64,000 bases of DNA from Kluyvera sp040932435 (GCF_040932435.1 NZ_JBFQGA010000015.1:1-64000), one strand, 5' to 3'. Shown: positions 7,532 to 16,010, counted from the stretch's first letter. The notes: a model not told the origin generated them from the letters alone. Translations and numbers: made by a program.

Positions 7532-7559
7532 TGGTGGAGATGACGGGAGTTAAACCCGC
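7532..7559 (-). other. ssrA (tmRNA) 3'-end-like sequence, possible second attachment remnant
   Basis: Read on the minus strand, this 28-base stretch matches the T-arm and acceptor end of enterobacterial tmRNA, including CTCCACCA at the end, at 25 of 28 positions against the K-12 sequence as I recall it. Many islands integrate into the ssrA 3' end and carry such a copy. Confidence 0.45.
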
Positions 7560-7673
7560 CACCGTTATGGCATTTTGAAAGCTCCAGAACTCAACTTTAA
7601 TAGCTACTATGTCCCAGAAGCGGAAGTTGCTAACACCAGAACGTAGTCATCTGCGGGGAGCAGGTCATCAGCT

Positions 7674-9416
7674 TTAAGTCTTCACTACATAGTAGTCTCT
7701 TGCTCCTGGCACTAGCCTATCAATTTTGATGCCAACTTTACCATTTCTGACTTCTTCATGATCAACCCGGTCTATCTGTAAACTTTCAATGGACAACCGA
7801 TGCCAGTGATTTTCATTATCTTGAATGGCAATCTTGTCAGCTTTAGTGATAGTAAATGAACCGCCTTCGGGTATGACTAAAGAGTAGACTAATGCCCCTT
7901 TGTAGCAGTGATTGAACTCAAGCTCATGAAGGCTTTGTCTGAAGTTAATGAGTCCCTCTTGCTTAAAGGCATCACGAGCTGATTCTTTACTGATAACACC
8001 TGCTTCTATCATGTAATAGATGCTAAATAGCTCATAAGTAAATGTCATACCGCGTTGCATCATCTCCGCATCTTCAATCTGGTTATCATTGAAAGGGATA
8101 ACCTCTCTTTCTTTGGGCGCTTTGTATCTACGGTGATTGACTATGTAGACGGCTTTGTATGTATTTTCCGGATTAGCTTTCTTCCTACGTAAGGCAATCT
8201 TGGATATTTGGGCACACTGAGCATCTGTTGAAGTGCCTCCAATCCCTTTCACTTCCAGCAAGAAGTGAACACCGTTATGCTCAAAGTTCAAATCTTCCTC
8301 AAACACTTCCCCAGCGTCTACATCAACATCTTTATCTGGATCTACCACATTAGTGAAGCCGATATACTCAAGAAACCACTTAACTGCAGATACAAGGTCA
8401 TCCCCGGTTTCTTTTAGCATGGCCCTAAGCTTTGCATTTTCATTTTTAGAATGAACTCTTTCATATTCTTCTTTCAGAGATGACAAGGTTTCTTCGTGTC
8501 TTTTTATCTCATTATCAATATCTATTAGCTTATTTCTTTCATCCAAAGAGATATATGAGAAATCGTTAATCCATTTGAAGCTTCCATGTTTTGGGAATAT
8601 TTCACCACAAAAGCCAATGTCCGGCAAAATGTTATTAAAAAGGTCTAATAACAAACCTGCCTTGTCGTATATTTCTGGAAAGAAGAAAACAACCTTAGAA
8701 CCCATCTTTCTTAAAAAAGCAACACATTCTCCAGCTTCATTAACGAGTAAAGGGAGGTCTTGAGATTTCCCCCCTCTATATACTTGGAATACAAAGTTAT
8801 AGTTAGATTGTGGAAGGTATTTTTCGAGACATTGTTTTATCTCTATTCCTTGATCTCCATCAACCACCTTAATTCTGTTTCCATTTCTTCTTGAAGGTGA
8901 AAAACCATAATGTTTTGGAAAACAATAAGTATTAGTTTGATAATTATTGTTTTGTCCTGCTTCATTCTGAAGAGTATAAATTTCGTCATTATTGCTTTCA
9001 CAAAAAATAAATAGTAGTTGAAATTTTTCAGTGGAGAAAATGTTAGTTAAAGCAGTATTCATATCCAGAGGAAACAGGTCAACAATGCTAGGCGTATGGC
9101 TATAAAACACTTTTATAGATGAATGACCTTTGATGAAACTTTGTCTTAAACATGTATCAATAACTACTATTTCTGCTTCATGTAAGTTTGAGGGAAGTTC
9201 AGAAGAATAGGGTATTACTAAAGGACGATAGCTGGCAGCTTCATATGTGTTATACCCATTCATCCAACAATGGCCTACATTGAAGACCGGGCTAAGAGCC
9301 TTTTCAACGATTTTAGGGGTATTTAACAGATAAATCAATGGCTTATTTTCAGTGATCATCATGAACATCCATATTAGATTTTCATTAAAAGTATCATTTT
9401 TCTTAGGAGATAACAT
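7674..9416 (-). CDS. Putative PD-(D/E)XK nuclease with N-terminal sensor-like domain and coiled coil
   Basis: 580 residues from ATG 9416 (weak ribosome binding site). Residues 1-290 are a mixed alpha/beta region with repeated hydrophobic strands (AEIVVIDTCL, KVVFFFPEIYDKAG) of unknown fold. Residues about 292-335 form a coiled coil (IDNEIKRHEETLSSLKEEYE). Residues about 340-430 look like a restriction-endonuclease fold: a helix AVKWFLEYIGF, then EEDLNFEHNG (Asp 375) and FLLEVKG with the E-x-K pair at 388-390, then an alpha-helix and strand KAVYIVNHRR. The C-terminal 100 residues are beta-rich. Upstream of the ATG the same frame remains open for 60 protein-like codons to 9596 without any start, so the native N-terminus may have been cut off at the attachment site. 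A defence or self-recognition nuclease is inferred, not shown. Confidence 0.65.
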   Translation of the reverse strand: MLSPKKNDTFNENLIWMFMMITENKPLIYLLNTPKIVEKALSPVFNVGHCWMNGYNTYEAASYRPLVIPYSSELPSNLHEAEIVVIDTCLRQSFIKGHSSIKVFYSHTPSIVDLFPLDMNTALTNIFSTEKFQLLFIFCESNNDEIYTLQNEAGQNNNYQTNTYCFPKHYGFSPSRRNGNRIKVVDGDQGIEIKQCLEKYLPQSNYNFVFQVYRGGKSQDLPLLVNEAGECVAFLRKMGSKVVFFFPEIYDKAGLLLDLFNNILPDIGFCGEIFPKHGSFKWINDFSYISLDERNKLIDIDNEIKRHEETLSSLKEEYERVHSKNENAKLRAMLKETGDDLVSAVKWFLEYIGFTNVVDPDKDVDVDAGEVFEEDLNFEHNGVHFLLEVKGIGGTSTDAQCAQISKIALRRKKANPENTYKAVYIVNHRRYKAPKEREVIPFNDNQIEDAEMMQRGMTFTYELFSIYYMIEAGVISKESARDAFKQEGLINFRQSLHELEFNHCYKGALVYSLVIPEGGSFTITKADKIAIQDNENHWHRLSIESLQIDRVDHEEVRNGKVGIKIDRLVPGARDYYVVKT

Positions 9417-9616
9417 CTGACCTGCTTCCTTTTTATATTTACACAGAACGTTGTTAGCAAGGTCTGGAGGTCGTTCATAGGGGGCCTTAGAGGCTGTAAA
9501 TCCTTCGCCATTGGGATGGTTGATAATCGGTAACCCTTTGAATAGATTAAATGGTAATTTCTGAGTTGATGGCGAAAAATCAAAGTAACTTATTGATTAG
9601 TGATGATAATATGCAT

Positions 9617-9673
9617 GATTTAAAATCCCTCGGCGTTCGCGCTGTGTGGGTTCAAGTCCCACTCCGGGCACCA
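9617..9673 (+). other. attR: 3' part of tRNA-Leu(UAA) (leuZ-type)
   Basis: These 57 bases begin in the anticodon arm (GATTTAAAATCCCTCGG) and continue through the variable arm, T-arm (GGGTTCAAGTCCC) and acceptor end with encoded CCA. The 5' half of the tRNA is absent; the upstream bases are AT-rich island sequence. K-12 has leuZ at this place next to yecA, so this is the duplicated distal end left by integration, with the reconstituted complete tRNA expected at the other end of the island. Confidence 0.9.
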
Positions 9674-9717
9674 TGGGAATAAAGCAGAATAATCAAAGCA
9701 ATAAGCAGTGTCGTGAA

Positions 9718-9740
9718 ACCACCTACGGGTGGTTTTTTTG
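9718..9740 (+). terminator. Intrinsic terminator of the tRNA operon
   Basis: ACCACC-TACG-GGTGGT stem followed by a run of seven T. It lies just after the tRNA-Leu fragment and probably served the original tRNA transcript. Confidence 0.85.
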
Positions 9741-10095
9741 TTTTTGTCCCGTGCCCTGTCTCTCGCACCATAATCGCTCACTTACCTGCACCATCCGCTA
9801 CCATAACCCGTACATTTTGCTACAAAAATGCGCAAAGCGTGACTATTGCATTGTTTATGTACTTTATTGTTAACGAGATGTGATCCTCTCCGTAATTTCA
9901 CTTCATCACACCGGAAGCCCTAAAACGGCGCTCTATACTCAAAATTGTCGAAATCCAAGCGAAGGTTGCACAAAGTTGGCAACTATTTTGCTTAACATTT
10001 TTGGCCTGAAAAGCGTAAGGAAACCTCGCCGTCATCAGCAGGATATTGTCAGGGTTCGTTTATTTGGTGAATGTGCCAGTCGTTCGGCTTCACAC

Positions 10096-10224
<129 letters not shown>

Positions 10225-10256
10225 ATGCATAAACCTCTTTGCTAAGGTAGATAATA

Positions 10257-11378
10257 ATGTCGCTGAAATTGATTAGAAGTCCGCTTTCTCTTGTGTTGGC
10301 AGGTTGTCTGGTAACGGCGTTTTCCGCCCAGGCTGATATCGTGATTGGTGTTGCTGGGCCTTTCACTGGGCCAAATGCTACCTATGGCGACCAGTACTGG
10401 CACGGGGCGACCCAGGCCGCTGAGGACATTAACGCCGCAGGGGGGATTAACGGCGAAAAAATTAAACTGGTGCAGGGCGATGACGCCTGCGAACCGAAAC
10501 AAGCCGTTTCGGTGGCTAACCGTTTGGTGGACCAGGATAAAGTACAGGCCGTCGTTGGCCATTTCTGCTCATCTTCAACCATGCCAGCGTCAGAGGTATA
10601 CAGCGATGCGGGCATTCTCGCCATTACCCCCGGTTCTACCAATCCACTGATTACCGAGCGCGGTATGAACGACATGTTCCGCATGTGCGGCCGTGACGAT
10701 CAGCAAGGCGATGTCGCCAGCAACTTCATCATTGATAAACTCAAAGCCAAGCGAGTGGTGATTATTCACGATAAAGATACCTATGGGCAGGGGCTGGCGG
10801 ATGCCACTCGTGCGGCATTGGCGAAGCGTGGCGTGAAGGACGTGATGTATGAAGGCTTATCGCGTGGCGAAAAAGACTTTAACGCGCTGGTGACGAAAAT
10901 CAGTGCGCAGAAGCCAGACGTCGTGTTCTTCGGCGGCTGCCACCCGGAAGCGGGGCCATTGGTACGTCAGATGCGTGAACAGGGCGTTCAAGCTAGTTTC
11001 TTCTCCGGCGACTGTATTGTTAACGAAGAGATGGTCACGGCGGCGGGAGGTCCACAGTACACCAAAGGGATCTACATGACCTTCGGTAAAGATCCGCGTC
11101 TGATCCCGGACGGTAAGGCCGTTATCGAGAAATTCCGCGCCAACAAATTTGAGCCAGAAGGCTACACCCTCTATTCCTATGCCTCTATTCAAGCAATTGC
11201 TGCGGCGTTTAAAGCCACTGGCGGGGCTGATTCGGCAAAAGCCAGCGCTTGGCTGAAGGCTAATCCGGTTGAAACGGTCATGGGTAAAAAAACCTGGGAC
11301 AGCAAAGGCGATCTGAAAGTCTCTGACTACGTTGTTTATCAGTGGGATGACAAAGGTAAGTATAAAGAAGTCGAGTAA
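10257..11378 (+). CDS. LIV-type ABC transporter, periplasmic binding protein
   Basis: 373 residues with a Sec signal peptide ending AFSAQA before DIVIG. The mature protein follows LivJ/LivK closely: GPFTGPNATYGDQYW, DDACEPKQAV, the GHFCSSSTMPAS segment that contacts the ligand amino and carboxyl groups, and HDKDTYGQGLA. It should capture a branched-chain or related amino acid in the periplasm. It heads a five-gene cluster of the complete importer. In K-12 the livJ and livKHMGF genes are elsewhere, so this is a paralogous set with possibly different specificity. A strong stem-loop follows the gene. The start is supported by AAGG upstream. Confidence 0.9.
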   Translation: MSLKLIRSPLSLVLAGCLVTAFSAQADIVIGVAGPFTGPNATYGDQYWHGATQAAEDINAAGGINGEKIKLVQGDDACEPKQAVSVANRLVDQDKVQAVVGHFCSSSTMPASEVYSDAGILAITPGSTNPLITERGMNDMFRMCGRDDQQGDVASNFIIDKLKAKRVVIIHDKDTYGQGLADATRAALAKRGVKDVMYEGLSRGEKDFNALVTKISAQKPDVVFFGGCHPEAGPLVRQMREQGVQASFFSGDCIVNEEMVTAAGGPQYTKGIYMTFGKDPRLIPDGKAVIEKFRANKFEPEGYTLYSYASIQAIAAAFKATGGADSAKASAWLKANPVETVMGKKTWDSKGDLKVSDYVVYQWDDKGKYKEVE

Positions 11379-11383
11379 CGCTC

Positions 11384-11413
11384 AGCGCCGGTGTGCTGAT
11401 GCTCACCGGCGCT
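11384..11413 (+). other. Intercistronic stem-loop after the binding-protein gene
   Basis: AGCGCCGGTG (11384-11393) pairs perfectly with CACCGGCGCT (11404-11413). There is no T run, so it is more likely an mRNA-stabilising or partial-terminator hairpin, which lets the binding protein be made in excess of the membrane components. Confidence 0.75.
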
Positions 11414-11442
11414 TAATAATAGGCCTATAACAAGAGCGCACG

Positions 11443-12360
11443 ATGATGGAGACATTCTTTCTGCAACAGTTAGTCAATGGCTTGACGCTGGGTTCAGTTT
11501 ACGGATTGATAGCCATTGGTTACACCATGGTGTACGGCATAATTGGCATGATTAACTTCGCCCACGGTGAAGTGTATATGATTTCAGCCTACCTCTGCGC
11601 CATTGGTCTGGCGCTGCTTTCCTTCTTCGGCTTGCACTCGTTTCCGCTGCTGATCCTCGGCACGCTGGTCTTCACCATCGTCGTCACCGGTGTCTACGGT
11701 TGGACAATTGAGCGTATTGCCTATAAACCGCTGCGTAACTCCACGCGCTTAGCACCACTGATCTCCGCCATCGGGATGTCGCTGATTTTGCAAAACTATG
11801 CGCAAATCAGCCAAGGACCGCGCCAGCAGGGCGTGCCGACGATGCTCGATGGCGTGTTGCGCCTGCATCTGGGTGAAGGTTTTGTGCAAATCACCTATAC
11901 CAAAATCTTTATTCTGGTGGCTTCGTTTGCGGGCATGCTGCTGCTGACTTGGATAATCGGCCATACCCGTTTAGGCCGTATGTGCCGTGCGGTGCAACAG
12001 GATCGCAAAATGGCCTCCATTTTGGGCATCAACACCGACCGGGTCATTTCATTGGTGTTTATGATTGGTGCCGCAATGGCGGGGCTTGCTGGCGTGCTGA
12101 TTACCATGAACTACGGCACCTTTGATTTCTATGCTGGATTTATCATCGGCATTAAGGCTTTCACCGCGGCGGTATTAGGCGGAATAGGCTCATTACCCGG
12201 GGCGATGTTGGGCGGGCTGCTCCTAGGCGTAGCCGAAGCACAGTTCTCCGGCATGGTGAATTCGGACTACAAAGACGTCTTCTCGTTTGGTCTGCTGGTG
12301 GTCATCTTAATTTTCCGTCCACAAGGGCTGCTGGGCCGCCCAATCGTGGCCAAAGTGTAG
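11443..12360 (+). CDS. LIV-type ABC transporter permease (LivH-like)
   Basis: 305 residues, strongly hydrophobic with about eight membrane helices. It begins with QLVNGLTLGSVYGLIAIGYT and has the MINFAHGEVYM motif characteristic of the LivH/BraD permease family. The loop GRMCRAVQQDRKMASILGI is the cytoplasmic coupling segment that contacts the ATPase subunits. GSLPGAMLGG lies near the C-terminus. It forms the translocation pore with the next gene product. Nine bases separate it from the LivM-like gene, consistent with one operon. Confidence 0.9.
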   Translation: MMETFFLQQLVNGLTLGSVYGLIAIGYTMVYGIIGMINFAHGEVYMISAYLCAIGLALLSFFGLHSFPLLILGTLVFTIVVTGVYGWTIERIAYKPLRNSTRLAPLISAIGMSLILQNYAQISQGPRQQGVPTMLDGVLRLHLGEGFVQITYTKIFILVASFAGMLLLTWIIGHTRLGRMCRAVQQDRKMASILGINTDRVISLVFMIGAAMAGLAGVLITMNYGTFDFYAGFIIGIKAFTAAVLGGIGSLPGAMLGGLLLGVAEAQFSGMVNSDYKDVFSFGLLVVILIFRPQGLLGRPIVAKV

Positions 12361-12369
12361 GAGCTGAAC

Positions 12370-13659
12370 ATGACGACCTTAACGGCTTCACACGATGGTT
12401 TTTCGCTGAAACGCTGCGTATTGGACACCATTTTTTCTGGCTTAGTGGCGTTAATCCTCTTCGGCCCGATAGTGGGCGTGGTGCTTGATGGCTATAGCTT
12501 TAACTTTGAAGGGCAGCGGCTGGTATGGATAATCGCCGCCGTGATGGCGGGACGATTTATCCTCAGTGCATTTTTAATGACGCAAACCGGACGCCGCTTT
12601 GCCGCGCGCTTTGAAGGCGACAGCGCCGGGGTCTACGTGCGCCCGGCGGGCTACAAAAGCCGGATGCGCTGGATCATTCCGTTGGTGCTGGCGCTGGCTA
12701 TCTGCTTCCCCTTCGTGGCGACAAAATATGTGCTGACGGTGGCGATCCTTGGGCTTATCTACGTTCTGTTGGGATTAGGCTTAAATATCGTCGTCGGTTT
12801 AGCCGGGTTGTTGGATCTGGGTTATGTGGCTTTTTATGCTATTGGCGCATACGGCCTAGCGCTGGGCTATCAATATCTGGGGCTAGGATTTTGGTCAATG
12901 TTGCCGCTGGCGGCGCTGATGGCAGCGGCGGCAGGTGCGCTGCTCGGGTTCCCGGTCTTGCGAATGCACGGTGATTACCTAGCGATTGTGACCCTGGGTT
13001 TTGGCGAAATAATCCGTTTGATCCTCAATAACTGGCTCAGCTTTACCGGTGGCCCAAACGGGATTTCCGCACCGCCACCGACCTTCTTCGGGCTTGAATT
13101 TGGTCGCCGCGCTAAAGAAGGTGGGGTGCCGTTCCACGAGTTTTTCCATCTGACCTACAACCCCAACCTGAAGTTTATTTTTATCTACGCGGTACTGGTG
13201 CTGGTGGTGCTGCTGGTGTTGTACATCAAGCATCGCCTGACGCGCATGCCGATTGGGCGCGCCTGGGAGGCGCTGCGTGAAGATGAGATTGCCTGCCGTT
13301 CAATGGGGCTAAACCACGTGCTGGTGAAGCTGTCGGCCTTTACGCTCGGCGCATCCACAGCGGGCATCGCCGGGGTCTTCTTTGCCACCTACCAAGGCTT
13401 TGTCAACCCAACGTCATTTACCTTCTTCGAGTCGGCGCTGATCCTCGCCATTGTGGTGCTCGGCGGCATGGGCTCGACGCTGGGCGTAGTGCTGGCGGCA
13501 TTTGTGCTCACCGTTACCCCAGAACTCTTGCGCAGTTTTGCCGAATACCGCGTGTTGTTATTCGGTGTGCTGATGGTGGTGATGATGATCTGGCGACCAC
13601 GCGGCCTGATCCGCATAAATCGCAGTGGTTATACCGTGCGTAAAGGGGTAGCGCCATGA
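12370..13659 (+). CDS. LIV-type ABC transporter permease (LivM-like)
   Basis: 429 residues, the usual length of enterobacterial LivM, with an extra N-terminal region of two to three helices before the conserved core. Core motifs are GLGLNIVVGLAGLLDLGYVAFYAIGA (13 to 20 positions overlap the family signature), the cytoplasmic coupling loop GRAWEALREDEIACRSMGLN, and GGMGSTLGVVLAAF. GGAGC lies upstream of the ATG. Its stop overlaps the ATG of the next gene (ATGA), showing tight coupling with the ATPases. Confidence 0.9.
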   Translation: MTTLTASHDGFSLKRCVLDTIFSGLVALILFGPIVGVVLDGYSFNFEGQRLVWIIAAVMAGRFILSAFLMTQTGRRFAARFEGDSAGVYVRPAGYKSRMRWIIPLVLALAICFPFVATKYVLTVAILGLIYVLLGLGLNIVVGLAGLLDLGYVAFYAIGAYGLALGYQYLGLGFWSMLPLAALMAAAAGALLGFPVLRMHGDYLAIVTLGFGEIIRLILNNWLSFTGGPNGISAPPPTFFGLEFGRRAKEGGVPFHEFFHLTYNPNLKFIFIYAVLVLVVLLVLYIKHRLTRMPIGRAWEALREDEIACRSMGLNHVLVKLSAFTLGASTAGIAGVFFATYQGFVNPTSFTFFESALILAIVVLGGMGSTLGVVLAAFVLTVTPELLRSFAEYRVLLFGVLMVVMMIWRPRGLIRINRSGYTVRKGVAP

Positions 13660-14534
13660 GTCGCGATGTGATTTTAAGCGTTGAGCATCTGATGATGCAT
13701 TTTGGCGGCATCAAGGCGTTAAACGACGTCAACCTAGAGGTGGAACGCGGATCGATTACCGCCCTCATCGGGCCTAATGGTGCCGGGAAAACCACGGTAT
13801 TCAACTGTTTGACCGGTTTTTATAAAGCCTCTGGCGGACATATTCTTTTCAATGCGCGGGGCAAAACCACCAATGTTATCCAGATCCTCGGGCAGAAGTT
13901 CCAGCCCGGCGACTGGCTCAGTCCGGCGCAGCTGGGATCGCGGATTTTCTACAAAATGTTTGGCGGCACGCATTTGGTTAACCGGGCGGGGCTTGCGCGA
14001 ACGTTCCAAAACATCCGCCTGTTCCGTGAAATGTCGGTAGTGGAAAACCTGCTGGTTGCCCAGCATATGCAGGTGAACCGTAACCTGATAGCCGGAGTGC
14101 TCAATACACACGGCTATCGGCGGGCGGAAAGCGAGGCACTAGACCGGGCATTTTACTGGCTGGAGGTGGTGGATCTGGTCGATTGCGCCAACCGGCTGGC
14201 CGGTGAGATGTCTTACGGCCAGCAGCGGCGGCTAGAAATTGCGCGTGCCATGTGCACCGGGCCGGAAATTCTCTGCCTCGATGAACCTGCCGCCGGGCTC
14301 AATCCGGTGGAGACGCTGGCATTAAGCAACATCATCCGTTTTTTACGTGAACATCATGCGATTACCGTTTTATTGATTGAACACGATATGGGGATGGTGA
14401 TGGAAATTTCGGACAACATTATCGTGCTCGATCATGGCGACGTGATAGCGCAGGGCAAGGCCGAGCAGATCCAGCATGATGAAAAGGTTATCGCCGCCTA
14501 TCTAGGTGCCAGCGAAGATGAGGTGCATCTATGA
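13656..14534 (+). CDS. LIV-type ABC transporter ATPase (LivG-like)
   Basis: 292 residues. Walker A is GPNGAGKTT near residue 38; the ABC signature is SYGQQRR and Walker B ILCLDEPAAGLNP. An insertion after the Q-loop region (FNARGKTTNVIQILGQKFQP) makes it longer than typical E. coli LivG (about 255). The C-terminal extension carries GKAEQIQHDEKVIAAYLG, the family-typical tail. It hydrolyses ATP as a heterodimer with the next protein. Its start and its stop are both in ATGA overlaps. Confidence 0.9.
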   Translation: MSRDVILSVEHLMMHFGGIKALNDVNLEVERGSITALIGPNGAGKTTVFNCLTGFYKASGGHILFNARGKTTNVIQILGQKFQPGDWLSPAQLGSRIFYKMFGGTHLVNRAGLARTFQNIRLFREMSVVENLLVAQHMQVNRNLIAGVLNTHGYRRAESEALDRAFYWLEVVDLVDCANRLAGEMSYGQQRRLEIARAMCTGPEILCLDEPAAGLNPVETLALSNIIRFLREHHAITVLLIEHDMGMVMEISDNIIVLDHGDVIAQGKAEQIQHDEKVIAAYLGASEDEVHL

Positions 14535-15247
14535 GCGAGCCGATGCTGGAGTTTCGTGAGGTTGACGTGTTCTATGGCGTGATTCAGGCGCTTAAACAGG
14601 TGTCGTTGCAGGTGAATCAGGGTGAAACCGTGTCGCTGATTGGCGCCAACGGGGCGGGGAAGTCGACGTTGCTGATGTCTATTTTCGGCCAGCCTCGGGT
14701 GCGTAGCGGGCAGATCCTGTTTGGCGGTGAGGATATTAGCCACAAATCGACCCACTTTGTCGCTTCGGCAGGGATAGCCCAAGCCCCGGAAGGGCGGCGT
14801 ATCTTCCCGGACATGACCGTCGAAGAGAACCTGCTGATGGGGACCATCCCCATCGGTAATCAATATGCCGCAGAAGACCTGCAAAGTATGTTCGATCTCT
14901 TTCCGCGGCTGAAGGAGCGGCGTAAACAGCGGGCGATGACCATGTCCGGCGGCGAACAGCAAATGCTGGCGATTGCCCGCGCGCTGATGAGCCGCCCTAA
15001 GCTTCTGCTGTTGGATGAACCCAGCCTTGGGCTGGCACCGATTGTGGTGAAACAGATCTTCCAGACCCTGCGCGAGCTTGCGCGCAACGGCATGACTATC
15101 TTTCTGGTGGAACAGAACGCCCATCATGCGTTAAAGCTCTCAGATCGTGGATATGTGATGGTCAACGGGCAGATTCGTCTAAGCGGCAGCGGTGAGGAAC
15201 TGCTGGGCAATGAGGATGTGCGGAAGGCTTATCTGGGCGGTGTATAA
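14531..15247 (+). CDS. LIV-type ABC transporter ATPase (LivF-like)
   Basis: 238 residues, as in LivF. Walker A is GANGAGKST, the signature SGGEQQM, Walker B LLLLDEPSLGLAP, and the H-loop region LVEQNAHHAL. The last gene of the five-gene importer; it ends with EDVRKAYLGG as usual in LivF proteins. About 95 bp without a clear terminator separate it from yecA. Confidence 0.9.
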   Translation: MSEPMLEFREVDVFYGVIQALKQVSLQVNQGETVSLIGANGAGKSTLLMSIFGQPRVRSGQILFGGEDISHKSTHFVASAGIAQAPEGRRIFPDMTVEENLLMGTIPIGNQYAAEDLQSMFDLFPRLKERRKQRAMTMSGGEQQMLAIARALMSRPKLLLLDEPSLGLAPIVVKQIFQTLRELARNGMTIFLVEQNAHHALKLSDRGYVMVNGQIRLSGSGEELLGNEDVRKAYLGGV

Positions 15248-15341
15248 TGAGATGGGGCATTGGTGCTGGAGTTCAATGGCAAACTCCTGCATCATTGCCG
15301 CCTGAAACTGATATATACCATCAACAACGATAGAGATAAGT

Positions 15342-16010
15342 ATGAAAACGGGACCATTAACCGAAAGCGAACTGGAATGGCTGGACGAGACGATTTCAAA
15401 ATATGCCACCGATGCGTCAATTATCGACGTGTCTGAACTTGATGGCATGCTGACCGCCATTCTGTCATCACCGCTGGAGATTGAACCCGCCGAGTGGATG
15501 TACGCTGTTTGGGGCGGTGCTGATCACGTGCCACGCTGGGCCAACGATCGCGAGCGCGATCGTTTCGTTAATTTGACGCTCCAGCATATGAGCGATATTG
15601 CCGATCGCTTGAATGACTATCCTGACCAATTCGAACCGCTGTTTGGGACTCGCGAAGAAGAAGATCAGGAGCTGACCATCGTTGAAGAGTGGTGCTACGG
15701 CTACCTGCGCGGCGTGGGCATGAGCGATTGGTCCGGCCTGCCAGCAGAACTGCAGACGGCGCTGGACAACATTGCTCTGCACGGCGATGAAGAAAAAACG
15801 ACCGAACTGGGCAAATTTACCGCCGAAGAATACGTCGACAGCATCGACCAAATTAGCCCGGCTGCACTTGCACTGTTTGATTACTGGATGGATAACCCGA
15901 AAGAAGCCCCGGTTAAACAGCCGATTGTTAATGCGCCAAAAGTGGGGCGTAACGATCCGTGTCCGTGTGGCAGCGGCAAAAAGTATAAGCAGTGCTGCTT
16001 AGTAAAATAA
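15342..16010 (+). CDS. yecA: YecA family (UPF0149) protein with SEC-C zinc motif
   Basis: 222 residues, the K-12 YecA length. The N-terminal helical UPF0149 domain spans about residues 10-180 (ELDGMLTAILSSP is typical). The C-terminal 22 residues are a SEC-C motif, GRNDPCPCGSGKKYKQCC, which binds zinc as in SecA. The family has been linked to ribosome or SecB-type interactions, but the precise role of YecA is uncertain. In K-12 yecA sits directly beside leuZ; here the LIV cluster has been placed between them. A BIME follows the gene. Confidence 0.95.
   Translation: MKTGPLTESELEWLDETISKYATDASIIDVSELDGMLTAILSSPLEIEPAEWMYAVWGGADHVPRWANDRERDRFVNLTLQHMSDIADRLNDYPDQFEPLFGTREEEDQELTIVEEWCYGYLRGVGMSDWSGLPAELQTALDNIALHGDEEKTTELGKFTAEEYVDSIDQISPAALALFDYWMDNPKEAPVKQPIVNAPKVGRNDPCPCGSGKKYKQCCLVK

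Larger units (their letters stand above)
7001..7673. other. Gene-poor junk stretch between cargo genes
   Basis: No intact gene is visible. It contains a minus-strand P-loop fragment (7280-7414) and an ssrA-like 3' end (7532-7559), listed separately. The remainder is AT-rich sequence without recognisable features. Confidence 0.6.
1..9673. mobile_element. Right part of a decayed prophage / tRNA-Leu genomic island
   Basis: The block runs from the window edge to a partial tRNA-Leu(UAA) copy at 9617-9673. Only the 3' part of that tRNA is present, which is how the distal attachment site of a tRNA-integrating element looks. Inside are phage-type genes (DNA methyltransferase, tail fibre, tail fibre assembly, dinI-like and umuC stumps), many of them truncated or interrupted, followed by AT-rich cargo genes. 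To the right, normal backbone genes begin. No integrase is visible, so it should be at the left end outside the window. The element is probably no longer a functional phage, because head, tail and lysis genes are missing from this part and the visible virion genes are broken. Confidence 0.85.

Noticed and set aside
9374..9583. 69-codon minus-strand frame upstream of the nuclease-like gene
   Set aside because: A second frame across the same bases continues the nuclease-like protein and reads more like protein; this one is likely its shadow.
14498..15127. 209-codon minus-strand frame opposite the LivF-like gene
   Set aside because: Shadow of an ABC ATPase gene with all motifs intact on the plus strand.
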